A DNA stretch of 64,000 nucleotides from contig NZ_SDKC01000001.1 in the NCBI RefSeq assembly GCF_004123145.1, positions 1,507,501 to 1,571,500 of the forward strand, given 5' to 3'. Under the pieces are notes generated by a model. The model was not told where the DNA came from. It ran no database searches and saw nothing but the letters and a program-made list of their open reading frames with translations. This stretch comes from Blautia faecicola (lineage in GTDB: Bacteria > Bacillota > Clostridia > Lachnospirales > Lachnospiraceae). How positions within the stretch are numbered: position 1 is the stretch's first letter; each line of letters opens with the position of its first letter. This document shows, one piece after another, positions 8,219 through 17,507 of this stretch. Made by a program: the position numbers and the translations under genes.

Positions 8219-9676
8219 ATGGCAGTATTAGAAGGATTAAAACCGGAAAAAGTATTTCACTTTTTCGAAAAACTGTGTGAGATCCCACACGGATCCACGA
8301 ATATGAAAGAGATCAGTAATTATCTTGTTTCTTTTGCAAAAGAAAGAAATCTGAAATATTATCAGGATGAATCCTACAATGTAGTTATCTATAAAGATGC
8401 GACCGCAGGTTACGAAGATGCACCGATTACGATCTTACAGGGTCACTGTGACATGGTTGCAGAGAAAACACCGGATTCGGATCATGATTTCATGAAAGAC
8501 GGTCTGAAATTGCAGATCGAAGGAGATTATATCACAGCAGATGGTACGACACTGGGCGGTGATGACGGGATTGCAGTTGCCTATATGCTGGCAGTTCTGG
8601 ATGATGACACGTTAAAACATCCGGCGCTGGAGTGTGTGATCACTACCGATGAAGAGATTGGTCTGTTGGGTGCAAAGGCACTGGATGCTTCTGTTCTGAA
8701 AGGAACCCACATGATCAATATGGACTCCGAGGAAGAGGGATATCTGTGGATCAGCTGTGCCGGAGGCTTAAGCGGAACCAGCCGGATCCCGGTAGAATAT
8801 CAGAAGATGGAAGGCGTGGTGACAGAAGTTCTGATCGACGGTCTGAACGGCGGCCATTCCGGAGCAGAGATTGATAAAAACCGTGCCAATGCCAATAAAT
8901 TAATGGGACTGTTCCTCTATGAACTGGGACAGAAGATCGGATACAGCATCAAAGACCTGTCCGGCGGAACCAAAGACAATGCGATTACAAGAAGCTGTAA
9001 AGCAGCCATCGTAACAGATGCAGAGGATGTGGAAGAAGTAAAAGCTGTTGCGGAAAAACTGCAGGCAGAACTTCGTGCAGAATATGCGGGAAGTGATGAA
9101 GGAATCACCATTTCCGTGACACCGGGAAAAGAAGAGACGGTGGAAGCACTTTCTATGGTCAGCAAAGAAAAAGTAGTCTTCTATCTGGTGCATGTACCGT
9201 TCGGCATCGAGAAAATGAGCGGTGAGATCGAAGGACTGGTAGAGACTTCCAGCAATCTTGGTATCTTGAAACTGGGAAAAGATGCATTATATTCCACCAG
9301 CAGTGTGAGAAGCTCTGTGGGAAGCGCCAAAGAACATCTGTCCGCAAAATTACAGTATCTGACAGAATTCCTGGGCGGTTCTTACGAAGAACAGGGTGAC
9401 TATCCGGCATGGGAGTATAAAAAGGATTCTCAGATGAGAGATCTGATGGTGGATGTGTACGAAGAATTGTTTGGTGAGAAACCGGCAGTAAAAGCGATCC
9501 ATGCAGGTCTGGAATGTGGTCTGTTCTACGACAAGATCGAAGGACTGGATTGCGTATCCTTCGGACCGACCATGATCGATATCCACACCACAGAGGAAAA
9601 ACTGTCGATCCCATCGACCAAAAAGATGTGGAAGTATCTGGTACGCACACTGGAGAAAATGAATACGATTCAGTAA
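8219..9676 (+). CDS. pepD: Aminoacyl-histidine dipeptidase (M20 family)
   Basis: 485 residues. It is a zinc dipeptidase acting on Xaa-His (carnosine-type) and other dipeptides in the cytoplasm. M20 metal-site motifs are visible: LQGHCDMVAEK (His near residue 79), DGTTLGGDDGIAVAYMLA (bridging Asp) and TTDEEIGLLGA (Glu pair). The dimerisation 'lid' insertion lies between about residues 190 and 370, and a C-terminal metal His is in IDIHTTEEKL. AGGAGG stands 10 bases upstream. It is monocistronic with a terminator behind. Confidence 0.93.
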   Translation: MAVLEGLKPEKVFHFFEKLCEIPHGSTNMKEISNYLVSFAKERNLKYYQDESYNVVIYKDATAGYEDAPITILQGHCDMVAEKTPDSDHDFMKDGLKLQIEGDYITADGTTLGGDDGIAVAYMLAVLDDDTLKHPALECVITTDEEIGLLGAKALDASVLKGTHMINMDSEEEGYLWISCAGGLSGTSRIPVEYQKMEGVVTEVLIDGLNGGHSGAEIDKNRANANKLMGLFLYELGQKIGYSIKDLSGGTKDNAITRSCKAAIVTDAEDVEEVKAVAEKLQAELRAEYAGSDEGITISVTPGKEETVEALSMVSKEKVVFYLVHVPFGIEKMSGEIEGLVETSSNLGILKLGKDALYSTSSVRSSVGSAKEHLSAKLQYLTEFLGGSYEEQGDYPAWEYKKDSQMRDLMVDVYEELFGEKPAVKAIHAGLECGLFYDKIEGLDCVSFGPTMIDIHTTEEKLSIPSTKKMWKYLVRTLEKMNTIQ

Positions 9677-9702
9677 ATAAAAATACAGAAAAATAAAAAG
9701 GA

Positions 9703-9733
9703 GGGGGCTGTCGCGGCGCGGCAGCCTTTTTCT
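9703..9733 (+). terminator. Terminator after pepD
   Basis: GGCTGTCGC and GCGGCAGCC form a 9-bp stem (one mismatch) with a three-base loop, followed by TTTTTC. Confidence 0.85.
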
Positions 9734-9840
9734 CTGAAATAAAAAAACGTTACAATTGTAGTTCTGAGAGTCGGGGAGAGAGCATAGGATATATAGGATG
9801 GGGAAAATGGAAATGCAAGAGAAGTTTTCCTGAAGGAAAA

Positions 9841-10045
9841 AGTATGATATAATGAACGTTAGCGAGTGGGAACAAACGAAGTTTGTTCATCGGGAGCGGT
9901 GAATGGCGACCATGATAGCTGCGAAAGCAGCGTCAAGCACCGAAGGTGCGAATCATGATATAATGAGCGCAAGAGAGCCAGAGGGAGCTTGCTCACTCTT
10001 GGCGAACGGCGAAATTATGGAGTGATGAAATCACGATATAATGTA
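9841..10045 (+). repeat. Array of small GAA-loop hairpins with three GATATAATG boxes
   Basis: This fills most of the 411-base gap between pepD and the alarmone synthetase. GATATAATG occurs at 9846-9854, 9957-9965 and 10035-10043; the first two are preceded by T, giving TGATATAAT, an extended -10 promoter form. Between them are consecutive short hairpins: AACAAACGAAGTTTGTT, GCTGCGAAAGCAGC, GCACCGAAGGTGC, GAGGGAGCTTGCTCACTC and GTGATGAAATCAC. No open frame of credible length crosses it. It may be a duplicated promoter/leader or a non-coding repeat. See findings. Confidence 0.6.
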
Positions 10046-10088
10046 CGAAAGAGACTAGATTATGACGACAGAATAAGGAGAGGTTAAC

Positions 10089-10916
10089 ATGGAAATACAA
10101 TTATGGCGTGAAATACTCAGTCCCTACGAACAGGCAGTGACAGAACTGGTGGAAAAGTTCCAGCATCTGAGTCTGGAGCACAGGGAACGGGGATTGTATT
10201 CTCCCATCGAACAGGTCACAGGGCGTGTAAAAAGCATTACCAGTATTCTGGAAAAAATGAAACGAAAGAAAATTCCGTTTGAGGAAATGGAAGAACAGGT
10301 AGAAGATATCGCCGGCATCCGGATCATCTGTCAGTTTGTGGAAGATATCCAGCGAGTTTCGGATCTGATCGCCGGTCGTTCTGACATGGAAATCAAATGT
10401 ATCAAAGATTATATTGCACACCAGAAAGAGAGCGGCTATCGCAGTTACCATCTGGTCATTTATTATCACGTGGAGACGTTGAATGGACCAAAGAAGATCC
10501 AGGCAGAGATCCAGATCCGGACGATGGCGATGAATTTCTGGGCGACGATTGAACATTCTTTGCAGTACAAATATAAGACAAACATCCCGCCGCATGTCAA
10601 AGAGCGGCTTGCCAACGCAGCGCAGGCGATCATTGCGCTGGACAGTGAGATGTCTTCCGTGCGAAACGAGATCATGAACGCACAGAACTCGTCTCTGATG
10701 CAGCGGAATCTGGTGATGGACATTTTACAGAATATTGAAAATCTGTATCAGAAGTCCAACCGCAGAGAGGTGGAAAAGATACAGGATGAGTTTTACCGGA
10801 TCTATGCATCCAACGACTTGCAGCAGCTCAAACGTTTCCATCAACAGCTGGATATCATTGCAGAAGGGTATTGCGCCCAGGCAGTGACGAGCGAGGGATG
10901 GGATCAGAACCTGTAG
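10089..10916 (+). CDS. GTP pyrophosphokinase family small alarmone synthetase
   Basis: 275 residues, so it lacks the hydrolase and regulatory domains of long RelA/SpoT proteins. It should transfer pyrophosphate from ATP to GTP/GDP to make (p)ppGpp. RelA/SpoT synthetase motifs include EQVTGRVKSITSILEKMKRK (residues 38-57), DIAGIRIICQFVEDI, the G-loop region HQKESGYRSYHLVI, and EIQIRTMAMNFWATIEHSL. The C-terminal helices resemble the RelQ (YjbM) tetramerisation region. It has an AGGAGAGG ribosome site and stands behind the hairpin array, from which it may be transcribed. Confidence 0.88.
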   Translation: MEIQLWREILSPYEQAVTELVEKFQHLSLEHRERGLYSPIEQVTGRVKSITSILEKMKRKKIPFEEMEEQVEDIAGIRIICQFVEDIQRVSDLIAGRSDMEIKCIKDYIAHQKESGYRSYHLVIYYHVETLNGPKKIQAEIQIRTMAMNFWATIEHSLQYKYKTNIPPHVKERLANAAQAIIALDSEMSSVRNEIMNAQNSSLMQRNLVMDILQNIENLYQKSNRREVEKIQDEFYRIYASNDLQQLKRFHQQLDIIAEGYCAQAVTSEGWDQNL

Positions 10917-11005
10917 ATATCAGCAAAGCTGCGGAGCAATCCGTGGTATCAAATGAGTATCAATGAGTATCAAAATCACGATTACGATAAAAAGGAAGAA
11001 CACAG

Positions 11006-12346
11006 ATGCACTTACCTGAGAAATTCCAGAAGGAGATGGAAACACTTCTGGGGGATGAATATCAAGCATTTACAGAAAGTTATGACAGACAGCCGGAGAA
11101 CGGGTTACGTCTGAATCGAAGAAAGGTGACGGGGGAGGAGTTCCTGGCTCGGACACCTTTCTTGCTGAAACGGATTCCGTGGATCGATAACGGGTATACT
11201 TACGGGGAGGAGACACCGGCGAAAGATCCGTATTATTACGCGGGACTGTATTATCTGCAGGAACCGAGCGCGATGACACCTGCCAACCGTCTGGCTCCCG
11301 AACCCGGTGATTATGTGCTGGATCTGTGTGCGGCACCGGGAGGAAAAGCGACCGAACTTGGCGCGAGACTGAACGGGGAAGGACTGCTTCTGGCAAACGA
11401 TATCAGCAACAGCAGGGCGAAAGCGCTGTTAAAGAATCTGGAACTGATGGGAATCCCCAATATTTATGTGACCAGCGAGACCTCGGAGAAGCTGGCGAAG
11501 GTGCTGCCGGAATTTTTTGACAAGATTCTGGTGGATGCGCCGTGTTCCGGAGAAGGAATGTTCCGGAAAGAGCCGCGGATGATGGCGGACTGGGAACAGC
11601 AGGGACCGGAATATTACAGCAAACTCCAGCGGGAGATCATTCTGGATGCGGCAGATATGCTGCGACCGGGAGGGAAACTTATGTATTCCACCTGTACGTT
11701 CAGTGAGCTGGAAAATGAGGGAACGATTCAGTATCTCCTGGAACAGAGACCGGAGATGAAACTGATCCCCTGCGCGCCGTACGAAGGATTTGCCAAAGGA
11801 CGCAGAGGGCTGGAAGACTGTGTGCGGATTTTTCCACACCGCATGAACGGGGAAGGACATTTTCTGGCGTTACTGGAAAAAGAGGGAGAGCCGGGAAAAC
11901 GGAAAAACACAACGAAAAGAAGTTCGGAACTTCCTGCGGAAGCAAAAGAATTTCTGGAAGCCTGGGGCATGTACAGGAAAGAATGGCAGTATTATCTGCG
12001 GGAGGACCGGCTGTACGCACTCGGAAAGAAAGACGGCATGCCGGAAAATCTGCGGTATCTTCGCACCGGGCTGTATCTCGGCGACTGCAAGAAAAAGCGG
12101 TTTGAGCCATACCAGGCACTGGCGATGGCACTCGATGGAAACGGGGAGAACCGGATCCATCTGAACCGGGAAGATCCGCGGGTGATCCGTTATCTGAAAG
12201 GAGAAACGCTGGATGTATCGGATCTGGATCTGAAGAAACAAAAAGGCTGGCAGTTGGTCTGCGTGGACGGCTATCCGCTTGGCTGGGGAAAACTTGCCAA
12301 CGGAAGCCTGAAAAACAAATATTATGCGGGCTGGCGCTGGCAATAA
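11006..12346 (+). CDS. rsmF: RsmF/RsmB-family rRNA (cytosine-5-)-methyltransferase
   Basis: 446 residues, NOL1/NOP2/Sun family. It transfers methyl from SAM to C5 of a cytosine in rRNA. Motif I is VLDLCAAPGGKATELGARL (about residues 107-125), motif IV is DAPCSGEGMFRKEP with the release cysteine (near 180), and the catalytic cysteine is in YSTCTFSELENEG. The C-terminal part matches the RsmF extension (PUA-like). Target base is not certain. It lies 10 bases ahead of an RsuA-type pseudouridine synthase, so the two probably form an RNA-modification operon. Confidence 0.9.
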   Translation: MHLPEKFQKEMETLLGDEYQAFTESYDRQPENGLRLNRRKVTGEEFLARTPFLLKRIPWIDNGYTYGEETPAKDPYYYAGLYYLQEPSAMTPANRLAPEPGDYVLDLCAAPGGKATELGARLNGEGLLLANDISNSRAKALLKNLELMGIPNIYVTSETSEKLAKVLPEFFDKILVDAPCSGEGMFRKEPRMMADWEQQGPEYYSKLQREIILDAADMLRPGGKLMYSTCTFSELENEGTIQYLLEQRPEMKLIPCAPYEGFAKGRRGLEDCVRIFPHRMNGEGHFLALLEKEGEPGKRKNTTKRSSELPAEAKEFLEAWGMYRKEWQYYLREDRLYALGKKDGMPENLRYLRTGLYLGDCKKKRFEPYQALAMALDGNGENRIHLNREDPRVIRYLKGETLDVSDLDLKKQKGWQLVCVDGYPLGWGKLANGSLKNKYYAGWRWQ

Positions 12347-12356
12347 GGAGAGAAAA

Positions 12357-13076
12357 ATGAGCAAAACCATTCGTTTGGATAAATACCTGGCGGATATGGG
12401 CTGTGGAACCAGAAGTGAGGTGAAGCAGATGATCCGTAAAGGTCAGGTGGAGGTCAACGGGGAAAAGGCGAAAAAGCCGGAATTGAAGATCACCACAGGG
12501 CAGGACCGCGTGTGCGTGGCGGGAAAAGAAATCTGCTATGAAAAATACCGGTATCTGCTGCTTCACAAACCGGCGGGTTACGTGTCGGCGACCACCGATA
12601 ACCGGGATCAGACCGTACTGGAATTGTTGCCGGAGGGACTTCGCAAAGACCTGTTCCCGGTGGGACGGCTTGACAAAGATACGGAGGGATTGTTACTGCT
12701 GACGAACGACGGAGATCTCGCACACCGGCTGCTGTCTCCGAAAAAACATGTGGACAAGACCTATTATGCAAGGATTGACGGAAAAGTGGTAGCAGAAGAT
12801 CAGGAAGCGTTTTTACAGGGCGTGGATATCGGGGATGAGACGAAGACACTCCCGGCGAAGCTTGAGATTTTAGAGAGCGCGGATGTTTCCGAGATCCTGC
12901 TGACGATACATGAGGGGCGTTTTCATCAGGTGAAACGGATGTTTCAGGCAAGAGGCAAACAGGTAATCTACCTGAAACGGATGACGATGGGACCACTTGT
13001 ACTCGGCGAGGATCTGCCAAAAGGCGTTTACCGGGAACTGCGGGAAGACGAGCGGAAAGCGCTTGGAATTCATTGA
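12357..13076 (+). CDS. RsuA-family 16S rRNA pseudouridine synthase
   Basis: 239 residues from the ATG at 12357 (AAGGAG 7 bases upstream); an earlier ATG at 12324 lies inside rsmF. It isomerises a uridine in rRNA, with U516 of 16S rRNA the usual RsuA target. The N-terminal S4 domain (IRLDKYLADMGCGTRSEVKQ) is followed by the catalytic motif PVGRLDKDTEGLLLLTNDG with Asp near residue 105, and by HQVKRMF near residue 190. Confidence 0.92.
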   Translation: MSKTIRLDKYLADMGCGTRSEVKQMIRKGQVEVNGEKAKKPELKITTGQDRVCVAGKEICYEKYRYLLLHKPAGYVSATTDNRDQTVLELLPEGLRKDLFPVGRLDKDTEGLLLLTNDGDLAHRLLSPKKHVDKTYYARIDGKVVAEDQEAFLQGVDIGDETKTLPAKLEILESADVSEILLTIHEGRFHQVKRMFQARGKQVIYLKRMTMGPLVLGEDLPKGVYRELREDERKALGIH

Positions 13077-13091
13077 TACAGAACAGAAAGA

Positions 13092-13233
13092 GTAACTATT
13101 CAGTAAGGTATATTCCGCGAGATGTTTTGGCATGAATATGCCAAAATCCAGAGACATACAAGCCAAAATGCCATCACCGAAGGTGATTTTCATTGCATTT
13201 TGATTCGTAACTGTGAAGGTACTGAATAGTTAT
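13092..13233 (+). repeat. MITE-like repeat, copy 1
   Basis: Begins GTAACTATTCAGTA and ends TACTGAATAGTTA, which are inverted copies. Inside are nested palindromes: TTTTGGCATGAATATGCCAAAA, ATCACCGAAGGTGAT and CAAAATGC...GCATTTTG. The same sequence recurs at 39366-39523, 47096-47223 and (reversed, decayed) 56400-56540. It ends one base before the ribosome site of the HAD gene. Confidence 0.85.
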
Positions 13234-13248
13234 AAAGGATTATTATAT

Positions 13249-13911
13249 ATGTTAGAAAATATCAAAGCAGTGCTGTTTGATCTGGACGGCACACTGGTGG
13301 ATTCGATGTGGATGTGGAAGGACATCGATATCGAATATCTGGGGCGGTATGGATATGAATTACCGTCGGAACTGCAAAAAGAGATTGAAGGAATGAGCCT
13401 CTCCGAGACAGCCGTGTACTTTAAGGAACGGTTTGCCATCCAGGAGAGTCTGGAAGAAATCAAGAGCACCTGGATGGATATGGCAAGGGATAAATATACC
13501 CACGAAGTGCCACTGAAGCCGGGAGCAAGAGAGTTTCTGGTGTGGCTGAGACAGCAGGGGATCCGTACAGGAATCGCAAGTTCCAACGGAATCGAGCTGG
13601 TTGAGACTGTCCTGAAAGCACAGGGGATCCGGGAATATCTGGAATCCGTACATACCTGCTGCGAAGTTCCGAAAGGGAAACCTGCCCCGGATATTTATCT
13701 TATGGTGGCAGAGACACTGGGAGTAAAACCGGAAGAATGTCTGGTCTTCGAGGATGTTCCGATGGGCATTCTGGCAGGAAAAAATGCCGGTATGCGCGTC
13801 TGTGCGGTAGAAGATACCTTCAGCGCCAACCAGCGGGAAGAAAAGAAAAAACTTGCGGATTATTATATAGAAAGTTATGATGAGATACCAAGAGAAAGGA
13901 TGCAGCCATGA
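13249..13911 (+). CDS. HAD-superfamily hydrolase (beta-phosphoglucomutase/phosphatase type)
   Basis: 220 residues from the ATG at 13249. An earlier in-frame ATG at 13213 lies inside the repeat and lacks a ribosome site, while AAAGGAT precedes the chosen one. Motif I is LFDLDGTLVDS (nucleophile Asp11), motif II is the Ser in IASSNG, and motif III/IV is KGKPAPDIYL...VFEDVPMGILAGKNAG. It probably removes phosphate from a small sugar or nucleotide; the substrate is unknown. The last codon overlaps the ygiQ start (ATGA). Confidence 0.88.
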   Translation: MLENIKAVLFDLDGTLVDSMWMWKDIDIEYLGRYGYELPSELQKEIEGMSLSETAVYFKERFAIQESLEEIKSTWMDMARDKYTHEVPLKPGAREFLVWLRQQGIRTGIASSNGIELVETVLKAQGIREYLESVHTCCEVPKGKPAPDIYLMVAETLGVKPEECLVFEDVPMGILAGKNAGMRVCAVEDTFSANQREEKKKLADYYIESYDEIPRERMQP

Positions 13912-15875
13912 GCGGACAGTTTTTGCCGGTGACGATGGAAGAATGCCGGGAGAGAGGAATTGAACAGCCGGATTTTGTCTATGTGTGCGGAGACGCTTAT
14001 GTGGATCATTCTTCTTTCGGAGCGGCGATCATCTGTCGCCTGTTAGAAAGCCGGGGATACTCGGTGGGAATGATCGCCCAGCCGGACTGGAAAGATCCGG
14101 AAAGCGTTCAGGTGTTCGGCGAACCGCGTCTTGGATTCCTCGTATCTGCCGGAAATATGGATTCTATGGTAAATCATTATACCGTATCCAAAAAACACAG
14201 ACAAAAAGACTCCTATTCTCCGGGTGGAGAGATGGGACACCGGCCGGACCGGGCAGTGATCGTCTACGGCAATCTGATCCGCAGAACGTATAAAAAGACG
14301 CCGATCATCCTGGGCGGTATTGAGGCGAGCCTTCGGAGACTGGGGCATTACGATTACTGGTCCGATCAGGTGAAACGAAGCGTACTGCTGGATTCCGGGG
14401 CGGATCTGATCTCTTACGGCATGGGAGAACATTCGATCATTGAGATCGCGGATGCGCTGGCTTCCGGACTGGATGTGAAAGATATCACATTTATCCGGGG
14501 AACGGTGTACCGCTGCAAGAGTGTGGAACATATACCGGAACCGCTGTATCTGCCATCCTTTGAAGAAATCAAAGAAAAGAAAGAGCAGTATGCAAGAAGC
14601 TTCGGTATCCAGCATCAGAACACCGACCCGTATCAGGCAAAGGTTCTGATAGAAGATTACGGCAATCAGGGGTATGTGGTACAGAATCCGCCGGCGTATC
14701 CGCTGAGCGAGCAGGAGATGGACGATGTATATCATCTGCCGTTTATGCGGACGTATCATCCGATGTATGAAAAAAAAGGCGGGATCCCGGCGATTGAGGA
14801 GATCAAGTTCAGTCTTACCAGTAACCGTGGATGTTTCGGCGGCTGTAATTTCTGTGCACTGACCTTTCATCAGGGGCGGATCGTGCAGGTTCGAAGCCAC
14901 GAATCGCTGTTAGAAGAAGCAGTCGAGATGACGAAAGATCCTGATTTTAAGGGGTATATTCACGATGTGGGCGGTCCTACGGCAGATTTCCGTCAGCCGG
15001 CGTGTAAAAAGCAGCTGACTAAAGGAGCCTGTACGAACCGTCAATGTCTGTTTCCGACACCGTGTAAGAATCTGATCGCGGATCATTCGGATTATCTTAC
15101 CCTGCTTCGAAAGCTTCGGAAGGTTCCGAAAGTGAAGAAAGTATTTATCCGTTCGGGCATCCGTTTTGACTATGTGCTGGCGGATCCGAAGAGCCATTTC
15201 TTACAGGAACTGGCGGATTATCATGTGAGCGGGCAGTTGAGGGTGGCACCGGAACATGTGGCGGACAAAGTCCTGGAAAAAATGGGAAAACCATCCCATA
15301 AAGTCTACCAGGAATTTTTAAAACAGTATTATGCCTGCTGTAAAAAAAGCGGGAAAGAACAGTATGCGGTTCCTTATTTTATGTCTTCCCATCCGGGATG
15401 CGGACTGAAAGAGGCGGTGGAACTGGCAGAATATATCCGGGATATGGGATTTATGCCGGAGCAGGTACAGGATTTTTATCCGACACCGTCGACGATCTCC
15501 ACCTGTATGTATTATACGGGACTGGATCCGCGGACGATGGAGAAGGTGTATGTACCGGTCAATCCGCATGAGAAAAACATGCAGAGGGCGCTGATCCAGT
15601 ACCGGCGTCCGGAGAATCGGAAACTGGTGGAGGAAGCGCTGATCAAGGCAGGAAGACAGGATCTGATCGGATTCGGTCCGAAGTGCCTGATCCGTCCGTA
15701 TGACGGCAGACGGGCACAGAAGGTTGAAAATCTGAAAACACAGACAGGCTCCGCAGGAAAGAACAGAAAAAATGGAAGAGGAAATCTAAATCAGAGTCAA
15801 CAGCCGAATGGCAGACAGCAAAAGCAGCATGCGGGTAAGAAAAAGACCATCCGTAACGTGCATAAAAAACGGTAA
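13908..15875 (+). CDS. YgiQ family radical SAM protein
   Basis: 655 residues. The radical SAM cluster motif is CFGGCNFCAL (CxxxCxxC, near residue 310) after the family signature SLTSNRGC. An N-terminal cobalamin-binding-like region precedes it. Further cysteines occur in GACTNRQCLFPTPC, and the C-terminus is a basic, low-complexity tail (about residues 610-655). The reaction is unknown. It is coupled to the HAD gene by a 4-base overlap. Confidence 0.9.
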   Translation: MSGQFLPVTMEECRERGIEQPDFVYVCGDAYVDHSSFGAAIICRLLESRGYSVGMIAQPDWKDPESVQVFGEPRLGFLVSAGNMDSMVNHYTVSKKHRQKDSYSPGGEMGHRPDRAVIVYGNLIRRTYKKTPIILGGIEASLRRLGHYDYWSDQVKRSVLLDSGADLISYGMGEHSIIEIADALASGLDVKDITFIRGTVYRCKSVEHIPEPLYLPSFEEIKEKKEQYARSFGIQHQNTDPYQAKVLIEDYGNQGYVVQNPPAYPLSEQEMDDVYHLPFMRTYHPMYEKKGGIPAIEEIKFSLTSNRGCFGGCNFCALTFHQGRIVQVRSHESLLEEAVEMTKDPDFKGYIHDVGGPTADFRQPACKKQLTKGACTNRQCLFPTPCKNLIADHSDYLTLLRKLRKVPKVKKVFIRSGIRFDYVLADPKSHFLQELADYHVSGQLRVAPEHVADKVLEKMGKPSHKVYQEFLKQYYACCKKSGKEQYAVPYFMSSHPGCGLKEAVELAEYIRDMGFMPEQVQDFYPTPSTISTCMYYTGLDPRTMEKVYVPVNPHEKNMQRALIQYRRPENRKLVEEALIKAGRQDLIGFGPKCLIRPYDGRRAQKVENLKTQTGSAGKNRKNGRGNLNQSQQPNGRQQKQHAGKKKTIRNVHKKR

Positions 15876-15890
15876 CAGAAAGGATAAAGC

Positions 15891-16496
15891 ATGAAAAAAG
15901 TAAAAAAAGGTGATTATGGATACATTCGATATGAGAAGAAAAAACGACTGTTGACAACGGTAGTTTTGTTTCTGATTCCTCTGGCGGCATTTCTGGCAGC
16001 GTTTCTCATCACGGGAACCAAGAAAAATATTATTACCGTCATTGCCATGGTAGGCTGCCTTCCGGCGTGCCGTGCTCTGGTGAATATGATCATGATGTGG
16101 CTGCAGAAACCGATGGATGCGAAAGTCTATAAAAAGATCCAGGCACATGAGGGTGAGCTGGAAGTGACTTATGAGACTTACCTGACCACTTATGAGAAGA
16201 GTGTATTTGTGGAAAGCTTTGCGGTGTGCGGCAACAAGGTCATCGGCTACACCAGCCATATGGATGGTTCCACACAGTTTATCGAGGATCATGTGCGGGG
16301 CATCCTGAAACAGAACGGTTATAAAGTAGAAGTGAAAGTGTTCAAAGAACTGAAAACCTATCTGGAACGGATGGATTATCTGAACGCACACAAACAGGAA
16401 CTGGAGCAGAATATTTCTTTCAAACCGGATGAGCGGTATCCGGATCTGTCCAGAGATCAGCTGATCAAACATACGATCCTGGCGATTTCTTTGTAA
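15891..16496 (+). CDS. Conserved membrane protein of unknown function
   Basis: 201 residues. Two hydrophobic helices (about residues 21-42 and 47-70) sit behind a very basic N-terminus. A cytoplasmic-looking domain of about 130 residues follows, with alternating strands (GELEVTYETYLTTYEKSVFVES, GNKVIGYTSH). I recognise no family. The gene lies between ygiQ and an RluA gene with gaps of 15 bases on each side, so it belongs to the same operon. Confidence 0.7.
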   Translation: MKKVKKGDYGYIRYEKKKRLLTTVVLFLIPLAAFLAAFLITGTKKNIITVIAMVGCLPACRALVNMIMMWLQKPMDAKVYKKIQAHEGELEVTYETYLTTYEKSVFVESFAVCGNKVIGYTSHMDGSTQFIEDHVRGILKQNGYKVEVKVFKELKTYLERMDYLNAHKQELEQNISFKPDERYPDLSRDQLIKHTILAISL

Positions 16497-16511
16497 GGGA
16501 AAAGAAAATAT

Positions 16512-17507
16512 ATGAGAGATCTGACAATCGGAAAAAATGAAGCCGGTCAGCGGATGGACAAATACCTGAAAAAGTATTTTCCGGAAGCCGGTTCTGGGTT
16601 CTTGTATAAGATGCTTCGGAAGAAGAATATTTTGTTAAATGAAAAAAAGGCAGACGGGAAAGAAATGCTGAAACAGGGCGACTGTATCCGGCTGTACCTG
16701 GCGGAAGAGACAATTGAGAAGTTCCGCGGGACACAGAAAACACCGGCGGTCTCCCGAAAGAAAACTCCCGGTGTGAAACTGGATGTGATCTATGAGGATG
16801 AACATGTGGCGATGGTCAACAAACCGGCAGGGATGCTGTCACAGAAAGCAAAACCGTCGGATCAGTCACTGGTGGAGTATTTTCAGAGGTATCTGCTGGA
16901 TACGGGAGCAATCAGTGAACAGGAGTTAGAGACTTTTCATCCGGCTCCGTGTAACCGGCTGGACCGGAATACCAGCGGGCTGGTGCTGTGCGGAAAGAGC
17001 CTTGCGGGGCTGCAGGCATTATCCGAAGCACTGAAACTGCGAACGATGAAAAAATACTATCTGGCACTGGTGCTCGGAAAGGTCGATCAGCCGGGGCATC
17101 AGAAAGCATGGCTGTGTAAAGATACAAAGACGAATCAGGTGAAAGTCAGCACCAGGCAGATGCCCGGAAGTTCTCCGATTGAGACCGCCTGGGAGCCGGT
17201 CTGGAGCAACGGGCAGGAGACGCTTTTAAAAGTGGAGCTAATCACCGGAAAATCGCATCAGATCCGCTGCCATCTGGCAAGTCTCGGTTATCCGCTGGCG
17301 GGAGATCCAAAGTACGGAAACGCCCGGTGGAATGCAGGACTGAAGCAGGAATATGGTCTGAAACGCCAGTTTTTGCATGCATGGCAGGTGGAATTTCCAC
17401 AGATGTCCGGAGCACTGGAAACGCTGTCTGGAAAATGTTTTACAGCACCGCTTCCCAAAGAACTGGAACGGATCACAGAGGGCGAGAGAAAGAAGGGTAA
17501 ATCATGA
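16512..17507 (+). CDS. RluA-family pseudouridine synthase
   Basis: 331 residues. It isomerises uridine in rRNA or tRNA. The N-terminal S4-like domain (GQRMDKYLKKYFPEAGSGF) is followed by the catalytic motif NRLDRNTSGLVLCGKS with Asp near residue 154. The closing motif GKSHQIRCHLASLGYPLAGD is typical of the RluC/RluD group. It overlaps the following signal peptidase gene by 4 bases. Confidence 0.92.
   Translation: MRDLTIGKNEAGQRMDKYLKKYFPEAGSGFLYKMLRKKNILLNEKKADGKEMLKQGDCIRLYLAEETIEKFRGTQKTPAVSRKKTPGVKLDVIYEDEHVAMVNKPAGMLSQKAKPSDQSLVEYFQRYLLDTGAISEQELETFHPAPCNRLDRNTSGLVLCGKSLAGLQALSEALKLRTMKKYYLALVLGKVDQPGHQKAWLCKDTKTNQVKVSTRQMPGSSPIETAWEPVWSNGQETLLKVELITGKSHQIRCHLASLGYPLAGDPKYGNARWNAGLKQEYGLKRQFLHAWQVEFPQMSGALETLSGKCFTAPLPKELERITEGERKKGKS

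Noticed and set aside
8067-8288. 73-codon minus-strand frame with a lipoprotein-like signal (LPFVLTSC)
   Set aside because: It overlaps the start of pepD in antisense, spans its promoter and has no ribosome site; the lipobox match is probably chance.
12870-13193. Reading frame through the repeat giving ITFGDG..LACMS..DFG peptides, also seen at 56394-56576
   Set aside because: The peptide is shared only because the DNA repeat is shared. Copies are interrupted or shifted differently, and no ribosome site or conserved start exists.
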